Under the pieces are notes generated by a model that was not told the origin of the DNA, did not search any database, and saw only the letters and a program-made list of their open reading frames with translations. A DNA stretch of 31,045 bases, taken from assembly GCF_000003815.2 (NCBI RefSeq), contig NC_049982.1, forward strand, positions 32,083,352-32,114,396, given 5' to 3'. A program made the translations under genes and the position numbers. The DNA comes from Branchiostoma floridae. Its lineage: Eukaryota > Chordata > Leptocardii > Amphioxiformes > Branchiostomatidae. Positions within the stretch are counted from its first letter, which is position 1. Every line of letters begins with the position of its first letter. Below are positions 12,401 through 25,800 of this stretch, piece by piece.

Positions 12401-15400
12401 ACAACTGATGAATCTTAGAAAAATCCAATCCTGCATAGAATGATTGTTTAAGATTAGAAGGTTAAGATTAAGTGTACAAATTTGTTTGCAGACTCAGAAT
12501 GGCACCTGCTGTTGGTGACCAAGAAGATGTCTGTAGGTGTGTTACCAGGTGGACACGAGGTGTATAAGATCAGCCGTGTGGTCATCCTGCCTCTGTCACC
12601 TGTGGAGCCACCTGAGATGGAACTAGAGGTAAGGTCCTGCTTTAAGCAAAAAACTGTGTGCTGAGACCTTAAAGTTTATGGTTGAGTTTGACAAGTTTTG
12701 ACAAGTTTTATTACAGATGCACGGCATAGCAGCAGTAGCTGAATTGCACCGCCATTTACAATTATGTACATTACAAGCAGCCATGATAAAATCTGTTCAT
12801 TATCTTACAATCTTATAAGCAAGTACATTTACAAGCATTTTAGAATTATACCTTACTATTAAAGGGTACTCGTCGTTCCGAGAGGATTATAAACATAACG
12901 AAACAAAGGGTTGTCGTACAACAATATAGATACATACAATCAAGTGTCTTATCGATGCAGTGTAATATGCATTAGGATTAGCGCTCAGTTCGGTGGGGCT
13001 AGTCACTTGTTCAGTAAATTCACAAGATATGGTATAGGCGAGTTTTTGTATCTGTCCGTACGGCATAGTGGCATATCCAGTTTATCTGAGCTGCGAGTGG
13101 AACGTCCAGTCATGTGCTGTCTGGATGGAGGGAGCCAGTCCCGGAACTCTGATCGTAGTAACGACTCTGCGAAAGTGGTGCAGATACTGATTCGTCGGTC
13201 TGCAAGTGTGCTCAGGTCAAGTGTTGAAAGTGCTGAAGCATAGTCAGTGTAGTGAATTCCGAGAATGATTTTACATGCTCTCTTTTGGATTCTCTCAAGT
13301 TTCGCTGCCTGGTTCTTGGGGTTCTTGAGGTCGCCTGGCGTAGCGGCAGCCTGTTTGCCTCGGGACCGAGAGGTCTCGAGTTCAAACTCTGCCGTGTCAC
13401 CGATCTCGGGAAAGGCACTTCACATGACTTTCCTCACTTTACTCAGGTGAAAATGAGTACCTAGCTTCGGCTAGAGTTGTCCCTCGGATAGGACGTTAAA
13501 TGGAGGTCACACTCCACACACGTAAAAGAACCCGCCGCACTTATCGAAAAGAGTAGGGGACCTTCCCGGTGTGAGTGGATCAAACCTACAGACTGGTCTC
13601 CGGGTTGACATCTTGAAAAGGTGATAGTCACCTGTTATGTCAATCCTTCCACAACAACGTGGTAAATCTAAATAGATAAATAAGTACACAGTTTTTTGCT
13701 TATGGGGATTTACATGGTTAGGGACCCCAAAGTGAGGAGGTTTGTCGCCTCAAAATTTATAGCAGAGTGCGTAAAGAATTTGCAAGAATTTAATATGTTG
13801 AAGTGCAGGGTATAACCTACAAAATATCTGAAAATGAGCATAGCTTTGTGCTCATTTTTCTATAAAAGCCACTTTCATTTGGACCCTAGCGGAGGTCATT
13901 GAAGTGCAGGCGACGCCGTGCCCAGTAACAGTTAGTATTGAGGCGCAAATTCGCACCGGCCGAGGAAGCATTGTAGTCCAACTTATACAGTCTCAAAACT
14001 GATGTATTCCTCTACCATTCACCACAGTTTCCACCTCGCTGTTTGTTGTGCACGGAAGAATAACTACGGCCTTTGCAAGTACTGGGACGCACTACATTTT
14101 GTACCTTATACCCGAACTACTATTGGGGACAGGGGTCGCACGTGTACTGAGACCATAAATGCATTTAAGGTTGTGGCACATAAATTCTGTGTATTGTTTT
14201 GCATCCTTCCTATAACTGTAGTACCACTTTGAGGTTCTTTTGTCATTTATCTGTGCAATAACCTTAAGTGAAGTTTGCACCCTGACTTTATTAGCAACTT
14301 ACCTTTCGAATGTTGAAACATTTTATTATATATGGTTTATTGGAGTAAGTACAGTATTCTTATTAGATGTGCAATATGGCTTAATGCACAAGTACTGTAA
14401 ATCTTCAAATATTCAACAATTTCTGAAGTTTTACAGTCACTACTCCACCATGTAATTGCTACTATTTTTAAAATTGTAAACCCAAATATACTGCAAACTC
14501 TTCATTTTCACTGTACTACCAAATCTATACCAGTCACAAATCTACATGTAAATCAATATGCAGTATGGCTTTGTCATGCTTTGATACCCAATATGTGGCA
14601 CTTCTATACATGTACAGTATCTATTAAGGCTAACACTAGCGAATGTCTTTAGTTACTACTGTAGCAGCTATATTAGCATCTGCCCCACATCTTTTCTCCC
14701 TTGCTTTTAATGGTTCACTGGGGCAAAGACAGGACAAGATTTCTAATTAAGATAACAGATTTTTACTGTCATAATCAAGCGTAGCAAAGCCTCGTATGTA
14801 CACGTGGAGACAATCTATATGGCTTCTGGCCATTTGTGAATAATTTATGGTCATCCAACTAAACCCTGCTTTGCTCTGCTTTCAGGTCAGGTAATGTGGC
14901 TATTTTTAGCTTCTGGTTTTTGGCAATGTCTCAGGGGCAGAGCCGATAATATGATATTTCGATTGACTTGAAAATAGTCTGAAAATTACTTGAATGCATC
15001 CCCTAGGGAATGGATTTTTCAATGCCTTAATAACTCAAATAGTTATGAATAGATGATGGATGATATTTGATATGTGGGTAGCTGTCAGTGAAACAAAGGT
15101 CAAGTGCGTTTTGGGGTCCCTAGTGGCTTCAATGAAATTGCAGCAGAACTTCCCATTTGGATATCTAATGCTGTAAGTTATGACAAATACTGTAAATGCA
15201 TTTAAGTTTGTAGGGATTTAATTTTGCAGTAGCCGGAAAGGGGACTTTTCGCAGTGGTTTTAAGGTCGCGGTAGCACCATGCATGGTGAAATGTTCGCGG
15301 TGAAATGTTCATGGTGGTTTTAAATTTGCGGTGAAGTGGCCACCACGAAAACCGCGAACATAAAACCACCGCGAACATTTCTGAATTTACAGTAGCTCTT

Positions 15401-18400
15401 GGGCTCTGGAAGAAGTGCATAGATTAACACACTCTAGCAGCTTTTGAGGAAAGTGCAGGGGCCTTTTTGGTTAAAACTTTGGAAGAATATGAATATTAAT
15501 GTTCTTTTATGATTTGGCATTCAGTTAGCTCAGATGGAGATTAGCTTTTTTAGAGGATGGTTTATACAGTGGAAGCCAGTTAATTGCACCTCGGATAAAC
15601 GCACACTTCGGGTAATTGCACGGAATCCCAAAATCCCAAACCGTCTCCCATTCACTCCATTGTTAGTGACTTCGCTTATCTGCACGACAAAAAATCACCA
15701 ACGCCGGATAATTGCACGGAAAATTTGTCAAACATCGTCGGCAAATTGACTGAAAATGCGTGCTAAAATCGTCAGACACGCGTGAAGTCGCAATACTGAC
15801 AACATGTATGAAATTGATATTGGGATCAAAAGAAAGCGATATTGTGGGGTCTGCACCATGAAGAGACGCCCGCCCGCTAGAGGTTGTCAAAGCCGGCATT
15901 ACGATTTGGCAGACAACTTGCTATGACATACTCAATAACAAAATTAATGTTCTCTATCTGTCCATTGTCTAATTACGTAATTAGGGTCGCGGGGAAATAC
16001 TTATGCAGTGGTTTTATGTTCTTGGCAGCCAGTCGGAAACAACACAGCGACTCGGGGTCTACAGACGGACATAACACTCGCCTTCGGCGGTGCAGTGCTT
16101 TAGTTTCGTGATCAGGAAGCTACATAACGTATACAGTAACTTACTTTTAGTTTCGATTTCAAGTGCATTGCAGTACGATGTTTCGTGAAGACATGTATAT
16201 GACGTCCGGAGCACAACAGGTACAGCACTACTGTAACGCGTAAATAAACTGTGCGTTGTACTACCTCCCATATATACCACCTCTCGGCCCCTCCACCCGT
16301 GGTGATGCGGTCCAAATGACCAACTCCGCATTATCGCACACGCCGGATAATTGCACAAAATTCGCTGGCAAATCAGGTGTGCAATTAAGCGGCTTCCACT
16401 GTATAGATATATTATATAGCCCCTACTTGTAAGTAGAAACCACTGTTGGGAAAATTCACAGGCAACTGTAGGGAACTAGCAATAGGTCTGGATAAAGTGC
16501 ATTGTCTTTCCCAAAGATAATGAGTGGGAACATTTTGGATGATACGGCTACAACATGTACTTGTATATGTCTCTCTCTATATATCTGACATCTTTAATTA
16601 CATGTACATGTACATTTTGTAATTGTATTCCATTTAAAAATACACTGTAAAAAATACACTCCTTATCATATTTTCAACATTTATCTAAGTACCATGTTTC
16701 TACACAATAATGTTCTAATGTACATGTATATCCTGTGTCTATACAGTGGTGTAGGAAACATCACTTTGGTATCTCCAACCTGGAGAAGATTGCAGCACCC
16801 CTCGACAGCCAGCAGAGGGCGCTAGCAAAGACTTGGAACTCCATCAAGTCAGTTGCTGTTCCAAAGAAAAAGGTACCAAAGATCATGCATTGTCAATAAT
16901 GATAATAATTGATATTTGATTTGGTTTAATACCTTTGTTGACGGCTGTGCATCTTGATAGAAAGACATTACTGTATGGATTCATTGACTCTAATACTATC
17001 GGAAGATATCAATCAAATTTCTTCTAGGTTTGCTTTCGCCCTATTATCTTGAGTTTATCCAGTGTGGTTGTCTGTTAAAGTTTATATGTAGGTGACATTG
17101 AAAAGTACTTATCAATGATTCCTGTATAATATATTTTGTTACTTTATCCCATGTTAGTATTGTTTTTTAGTCTTGTATGTGTGTCAGTCTATGTGTGTCA
17201 GAGGGCATGTGAGGAGGTGAAGTCTGCCAACTCTCATTGTCTTGTTTACTTTTGTTTCAGAGAGATATCAAGGAGAAAGAGAAGCTGGAAAGAAGAGTGT
17301 TTGAGGTATGATCAGCTTTTTTTCTTTACCTTTTTTTTATATCTATCTGTTCAGCTTTCTTTTGTTTTGTTTGCAGTATTTCTTCATAATGACATAGAAA
17401 TGTTGCGTCGCAAAACAGAAATATAGAGAGAGGTAACATTTGCGAGCAAATACAAAATGTTAACCTTTGCATGGTCTAGCCTAACAAACTACTGCCCTGT
17501 TTATTCTTACTCAAACACGTTATATATATTGTCACCATCCCCTCCAGCTCTGTCCTGTCACTTGCTACATTATGTAATCAAATACCACAGGGTGTTTTCT
17601 ACTTAAACAGAAACCATGGTGACAAACAATCTTGTGCAGATCATTGACCTTGTTTGTTTGGAGAAGAAGAAAAAGAGGAAGAAGAAATGGAACAAAAACA
17701 ATATGTTTCCTCTCTGTGAAGGTAAACATAACTAAACTTTGCTAATACCAGATTGACTGAATCCCGTCCTACAGGAGTTGAACAAGATGTTCAGCGACTC
17801 GGACTCCTTCTACTACAGTCCGACAGGAGACCTGACCAACTCTGTACAGAGACAACATTCAGAACAGTATGATACCACCAGTCCCTTATGGAAAAAGGTA
17901 TGGAAAAGGTCTGGGTATCTGTGCACTATACAAATGTACATTGTACATGTGGCTGTAAAATTGTTATGGTTAATATTGTCTGCACTTGAGCATTTATCAT
18001 ACGTGTGTGCTTGTACCTGGACCTATAACGGGAGGTGCCCTAACATGACACGCTTTTTCACACACTCAAACTCACAGACCTCCATCTTTCACGAAGGTCG
18101 TGCGGTCGTATGGTTGCTAACTTAAGGTGCTTTTTTTTTAGTCAGCCGTGCATGTTTCCTCCAGAGTACAGCTGTCTTGCAACATAAAAGGCTGTTTTGG
18201 ATCCATGTCGTTGTTTGGTTCTGTCACAGCCTGCTTGAAAATCCTACCGCATCAAAACCGTACAACGATTGCATAACCTATTTGGCCCTTAGCTGCCAAA
18301 GTTTGGTCATGTTTTGATGAATGAATTTTTAACACATTCATCTAAAGATGTTAGGGCATCCCCCTGTTATAGAATTTTTTAACTGCAAATTTAGAACACA

Positions 18401-19814
18401 GTGAAAACCTTCTTTTTTGTTTCTAAGGTGGACTCCCGCTTCTTCTGGAACACCCACATGTTGAACGATCTCATCCAATCAGAGGTAAGGATTCACCAAC
18501 AGTCATTTAGTTGAATTTATAGAACTGTTGGATGACTTTTTCTTAAGAAAAGTGAATGTTTTCCCGCTAGTGCCCCCTGTATGTGTGAGTGACTATTGGT
18601 ATTCATGTACCATTCAAACTTGGCTTAGTTCATTCAAGTGTACATGTTAGGTAGGTGTGGTCAACTAAAGGCAATGAAAAAAAGCAAACTTTAAGGACAT
18701 AATTGTAATACCCAGATGCTAGGGGTGGGTACCGGTTTAGTGTACTGGTGCAAAACCGTTTTTCCTTTTTGGACCAGTCCAGAAAAAAAGGAACTTAAAA
18801 AAATCAGGGAAACGAATCTTGGACCGATTCGAAAATGAACAGATTATACTGGCAGGTGTTCACATGTTTTCAAGCTTACGGGTCCAAGAAAAGTAAAAGA
18901 GCAAAGTACAAGAGAGTCGATATTCAATTTTACCAGGCTTCTACAGTCAAACTTGGTCTAAAACACAGGCAGTTAGTGTTGTTTACATGACTCGGATAGG
19001 ATTTTAAAATGTCAATGGACGTCGGATACTGCACCAAACGAATCCTTTCTAGCAAAATGGTCCATTATTTTGAGTATGGCCCATCACAAGTTTTCCCATA
19101 TGATTACACATTAAGGTCCAGGTTCGATCCTCTGTACTTGGACCGTACCTGTACCTGAATTTTCTGTACCGATACAGGGCTCTAGCCAGCTCGAAATTTT
19201 TTTCCGTCAGCCAATTCCCATTGTCGCGAAAACACTATTCCAGGAGTTACAGAGACTGAACTGAGACCTTGAAAAACGGGTTTTTAATGAGATTATTGTA
19301 TGCAAAAGGGAGCCGACACACTTTGTCAACAATAATAACAATAGCAAAACAAACAGTGTGTGGCTTTTACGGCCGTGGACGACGTCCCCAAGCCGCCTGT
19401 AGCTTCCACCAAGGGTTTTTGTCCGTCAAGGTTGACGGATTGGTTTTAAAATTTTTCCGTCACATGCAGCAAATTTCCGTCAATTGACGGAAAAAACGGA
19501 CACTGGCTAGAGCCCTGTACTGATACCACCCACACTCCAGACTTAACATGTACTGATCCCAGTGCCCTATGTCTACAGGACCCATTGTCTGACCGGTGGA
19601 TAGTGCCCATCATACAAGGCTATGTACAGATGGAGAGGTTCCAAGTGATGCTGGGTGAGGAGGACATGCCTAGTGATGAGGGGATGGAGATGACGAGTGA
19701 AGGGAGGAACTTCACCATCACACTCATATCCAGGCGCAGCAGGCACAGGGCAGGTAAACACTTGTGTCTAGTCTTAACTGTACCCCCAATGTTGAGTCAA
19801 ATGTGTATAATTTT

Positions 19815-19849
<35 letters not shown>

Positions 19850-22800
19850 ATTTATGTTTGTGTATATAGTGTGTATGTTTTATGCATGTAGTGTGTATGT
19901 GTGTTTATGTGTGTGTGTGTTTATGAGTGTGCTTATGTGTGTGTGTATATGTGATGTTTGTGTGTATGTGTATTTGCATGTGTGTGTATGCTTTTATCTG
20001 TGTGCATTTACAGTCAAACCTGCCCTAGCGACCACCTCTTCTCAGCGACCACCTGGCCATTTCGACCGCTTTTTCTCGGTCCCGATTTATTTTCCCATTG
20101 ACGTAAGCATTAAGCGACCTTTTCTCAACGACCACCTGGCCAACGCGACCGCGACCGGCCCAAATTGGGACCCATAACGACCGCATCATTTTCAAAATTG
20201 AGGTTTTCATCGATTTTTTATGATAACTAGCGCGATTTTGTGCCGAAATCGGCCAATTTGCGTCGGATTTTGGGGTTAAATTTACAGTTTACAGTGTGCG
20301 TGTTGTATTTGACATTAAAGACCTCGCTTCTTTGCGTGCGTGCAGTGTGCTTGTTATTTGGCATTAAACACAACGGAAACCATTTATACTTTGCATCGGG
20401 CATGTTTTGAGTCGATACTCTTCTCAGCGACCACCTGTCCAAATCGACCGTTTTTTTCTGGTCCCCCGGGTGGTCGTCTTGGGCAGGTTTGACTGTATAT
20501 GTGTGTTATGTCTGTGTGTTTATGCGTATGCGTTTATATTCGTATTATATGTGTGTTTATGTGTGCATGTGTGTTTATATGTGTGTGTAACTCTGTGTGT
20601 GTTGTGTGTTAATGTGAGTGTATATGTGTGTGTGTTATGTGTGTGTGTGTGTGTGTGTTTTTTACTTGGCACCAGGGTTCTAGCCAGCTCGAAATCATTT
20701 TCCGTCCACTCGATTTTGAATGGCTTTGGCGCAGCGTTCCTAGGGGGTCCCAGGGTATGCTCCCAAGGAAAATTTTGAAATCTAGACCCTCTGAAATGCT
20801 ATTTCCTGCATTTTGAAGGTTAAATTGTGCTCACAGAGGACAGAATGGGAAATTTTTTTCCCGTCCCCAGCTGCAAAATTCCGTCAAAGGACGGAAGGAC
20901 GGGTGCTGGCTACAACCCTGCTTGGCACTCATATACATAAACATGTACCTGGTCCAATGCAAGTTGGTGCACTGCAAGTTTTGATAATGACCTGTCTTTT
21001 TTTTTTTTGTAATTTTTTTTCAGGGACAAGGTACAAAAGGAGAGGTGTTGATGAAACCGGGGCATGTGCAAACTTTGTAGAGACTGAGCAGGTACTGGCT
21101 TTTTGTATTAAAAGTATCATGAAAAATTATTGTCTCATCTTTCTCCTGAAACACGTGGCCATGTGGTTCCTGTAGCATTAACGAAATATCACAATATTAA
21201 TCTATTTCCGTTTCTTTAGCCCTTGGACCACCCATATATACCTATCAGTACAGACGGGGATTGTCCACTGGTAGTGTTGTGTTTAAACATTCTATTTCAT
21301 TTGGCATTTTCCTGTGACAGTACAAAGCTAAACTTTCTTCCAAAACTTAATTCTAGCAGGTTTACATTCTGAAGTGATTGCCAATGGTCATTATCGATCC
21401 TGAAGACGACAGTGGTTGTTGAAAATTTGATCTGTGTACTACTACTAGTGTATCTTAAATGTGTTGAAAGAAAGGTCAACTTTGTACTATGATTACTACC
21501 AACACATATGAGCTTCCATGACGATTTTTCTGTGCTGTTGAAATTTAATTTATAACTGAGTAATGCTAGTTCACCTTTATCCGTGGGGTGACCTTTATCC
21601 GTTGTCTTTAAAAACAGCACATTTAGGAGTATTAAATCTGTGGACTGTGGTTTCAAATTTGCCATATTTTCAGAATGTTCCGATTTGAAACCACCGTCCA
21701 TTGATTTCATATCCCTAAATACGTTTTTTCTTACAAACAACGAAATAGGTTACCATCGGAAAAAGGTTAAGCAGCGTTAGACCTTTGCATTTTCAGATCA
21801 TCCAGGTGCAATCCCACGTGGTGTCCTTTGTCCAGGTGCGAGGGTCTGTGCCCATCTTCTGGAGCCAGCCTGGGATCAGGTACCGCCCCCCTCCCCGGAT
21901 CGACAGAGGTCAGTACTGGTGTATCACACCTTCCTGTACAGATCTCAAAGCACAAGGTCACATTCAATCAAAATCTTTGAAATTTGAATTCTAAAGGGTA
22001 AGTGACATCATTATGTTTCACTGTAGGGCTACACCAATTTTATTTGTTGTTTCTCAGATTTCCCGACCCAATTTTTTCCGATTTGGAAGAAGAAAAAAAA
22101 TTTCATATTGATGGCCACACCTCGTTTTGACAAAATTTCACAGCCTCTCCTTTCTCAAATGAATTATAGGCCTCAGTAGCTGTACGTGCCTATTTTGGAC
22201 GGTACGTTTATAATTTTTCTTCAGGCTTTGGACTTTGCTACCAGGGACACCCTAAATTAACTGTAACTTGAGTAAGCCCCTCGATCTCACCTACCCCTGA
22301 CTTTTTGCAATTTTTTTTTCTTTTTTCCGAACGACCGACCCAATTTTTTTCTGAAAAAAATCCGAGAAACAACAAATAAAATTGGTGTGGCCTAGGAAAA
22401 AACATATTGTTACCGTGTATCCATGCCATAACATCAAATAAAGTATGCACCCCAACTTTGGCAACGACTTGTTGCACCTTTTCCATTTTGCAAAGTTTTA
22501 ATAGTGTGTACTTTATTTGAGAGAATATGGTAATGCCTGTTGTTGTTTTATTGTTGCCTGTTGTTTTTATGTAGGTGAAGTAGAGACCCAGGCAGCATTT
22601 GAGAAACACTTTGAAGAGCAATTTGACACTTATGGTAGCCAAGTGAGTATGTCGCAGTTACATCAAATTTCACTTTTATCTTATGTACATCAGGGCTCGA
22701 AATACTGGGTGCATGTGCACCCAGGTGCACCCAAATTGGAGATGTGCACCTAATCTTTTTCTGTGGGTGCACAGGGTGCACCCAAATATTTTCTTAGGTT

Positions 22801-25800
22801 TGTGTATGTAAAGATATCAAAGTATACTAGTATACATCATATTCTTGACATCTAAGTGTTAGAAAGATAATAAAAATGTCTGTCATGGTACTTGTTTAAG
22901 AATTTGATAGCTTGTAACTAAGTTTTATTACTATGTTATTACTTCAATTTAAGTGGTGCACCTTATTTCTTAAGCTGGGTGCGCCAGTGCACCTAATCCC
23001 AAATATGAATTTCGAGCCCTGTACATGTACCTTAAGACTGTCACACTAGAAAAAAACTGTCAATTGATATCTAACATTGCAACAATCAGTAGTCCACAAG
23101 GTATGCACACTTGAGATATCTTAGACATAGTGTTCAAAACATTCTACATAAGGTGTCGTGCAGTGTTCTCACCGGGATGTGTTCACAGTGTAGGGGCATG
23201 TTATAGCAGCAAAACTATGTGGGAAGTTTGCAGTTGAGAGCATTATAGTGGGTATGCGGGAATCCTCCTGTTTTCTGCATTTTGAGGCCACACCAATTTA
23301 ATTTCTTGGTTCACAGATTTTTTCATAAAAAATATGGAGCGAGAGGGCGAAATAAAAATGAAAATAAAAATTGTAAAATGGTTGGGGTAAAGGTAAGGGC
23401 TAATCCAAAACATAAAGAATAAAAAGTTTTCAGCTTGAAAAAAGTACAAAAACTGTACAGTAACAGCACCTGTTCATTGAAAATTACAAAAGTAGTGTCA
23501 ATTTTTATGTTTGCTACACCAGAAAGTTGGTGAATGGTTTCATTAATGGTGAAAATTTGCTGAGTGGTAATTTTTATTTCTTTTTTTTTTTCCAAAAAAT
23601 AGGAGCGAGCGAATCCGTGAACCAAGAAATTAAATTGGTGTGGCCTGAGGGCCAAATTTTGTGAGAAAAAAAAAATCATTTTTTACCTTTCTTACAAAAC
23701 AACAGAAAAGTCCCCTACGCTGGTTGAAACACAGCATTGGGACCCAGACCACAGTGTTGGGGATACAGATCACAGCATTGGGGATACAGATCATAGCATT
23801 GGGGATACAAATCACAGCATTGGGGATACAAATCACAGCATTGGGGATACAAATCACAGTGTTGGGGATACAAATCACAGCATTGGGGATACAAATCACA
23901 GTGTTGGGGATACAAATCACAGCATTGGGGATACAAATCGCAGTGTTGGGGATACAGATCACATAGGGGCCCACTGTGCTGAAAAGGCCTGGCGAGAACA
24001 CTGATACAAGACTGCTTCCAACAAGTTTTGAAGCTACAATGTACCATGTGTTTCTCTGTCCAGGTTGTTGCAAACCTAGTGGATCAGGTGGGCAGAGAGA
24101 AGGTTATAGGAGATGCATTCCTCACACACATCCTCAACATGGACAGTACCAAACTCACCTACATCACATTTGACTTCCATGAACATTGGTGAGTCCTTCT
24201 ACGTATGATAACATATGGCAAGTTGGTTTCTAAAACATACACGTTGATGCTGGTATCCATAGTATTCTAGCTCTGTTACATTTGCTTCATCTTTGATTGC
24301 TTCCTCTTTCAACACGAGCGGTCGCTGTTGATGTTTAATTATATATGCGGGCTAGTGCCTACCAGGACGCCAGTAGATTAAACAAGCAGTAGCAGGTCAA
24401 ATTACTGGTTAATATGTAAATCAATCAATTTTTGAGAGAAAACTGGAGCCAGGATAGAATGAAGTCAAGGCTTCTACATGTAGTTATATTGTTTTGCTGT
24501 TTTCTTCTTTCTTCCTTCCTTCTTCGTGTCATTTTTGGCGACACCACAGGAGTGAGCCTAATGGTACAGTATTGGGTAAGAGTAGCTCGACAAAAGGCAA
24601 CTTACTGGGAGGGAAACATCTCTGGTCAATTACGGCATGTGACACTGCGGTAGACATGGTAAAATGGGTATATGCTTGTAAAATCCGATAGCATGGTCGT
24701 ATTGCAAAGAAATTTCACAAGGTGCTAGAAGTATTTAAATGAAATAAAACCCCGGACAAAGTATGTTGATATAATGGATTTTTGGGGTTAAAAACACAAA
24801 TGTTTGTTCAAAATATTAGGTTTATTTCATGTGCCCTGTCCTCGGTGGAGACAACGTTCTGGACCCTCATATTTCACAGGATGACAGATTACCTCAAGGA
24901 GATTTAGTTTGTCCGTCGCTTTTTTGCTGTGTATTAATTCATCGTAACATTTTTTGGGTCAAAAATAGGTAAAATGGAGATTTTGTCACATTTTTGGTCA
25001 ATCATTCGCCCTAGAGGAAATTATTTTATGATGAAACCAAATAGCGATGGATAAATTTCTTTTAAAAGGGATTATAAAGGCAAATTTGCCTATATTGTCA
25101 GCAAAAGTACTGTTGTCACCGAGGACGAAGCCCGTAAATGCGATGGTAATGGTCCTTCACAACCGCTTTCAGCGCCGCTGTCGTTTTCCCGCCATTTCAC
25201 AACCCGGGGGTTCGGTCGTTCGATCGAACGGGGCTCGGAAAGTACCATTATGCGGCTTCCGCGAGGGCCTCCTTTTGTCATTCACATCGAATTATGTCAA
25301 AAGTTGATAAATTCTTCATCAATATCTAATACGGTTAGGATTTAGACGTTTACCAAAAGTAGTTAGTGTGCTCCATATATAGTGAGTTCCTGTTTTCGCA
25401 ATGTAACATTACGTTATGACATTGGACAGTTCTGCAAATGTTGTGGTCAAGCGGGGTCAACTGAGGTCAGGGAGTGGTTCGAATTTCATGTTCGGTTCCA
25501 TAACCCTGGTAACCTTGCGGGGCCGCGCCCTTTTTTCACTCCCCGGCAAGCTCCATCGAATCACAGGCCGTAACTTACCCGAGATACCCTGCTTTTCTCT
25601 AAAATGCTGCCTTTCTACTATTTCTATGTTTCTGTATACAAATTACAAGAGGAAAAAATGCTCAAGCCTGTTTTGGTGTTTCTGACAGCCGGGGAATGAA
25701 GTTTGAGAACGTGTGTGTGCTTGTGGACAGCATCAAGGACCTCATCCGTGGGATGAGATACAGCTGGTAAGAACCATCTCTTATCTTAAGATAGATTCTA

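Noticed and set aside
16059-16358. 99-residue minus-strand protein
   Set aside because: Lies wholly within the pogo-like element's non-coding body and shows no transposase motif.
19764-20177. 137-residue cysteine/valine-rich protein
   Set aside because: Produced by translation of the TG microsatellite running into a MITE.
21297-21740. 147-residue minus-strand protein
   Set aside because: Overlaps the 219-bp MITE, whose twin gives a similar antisense frame; no recognisable domain.
23730-23959. CRISPR-like array
   Set aside because: Units are contiguous without spacers and the locus is a eukaryotic intron.
23630-24073. 147-residue minus frame and 101-residue plus frame with heptapeptide repeats
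   Set aside because: A 21-bp repeat without a stop keeps frames open on either strand; no flanking coding signal.
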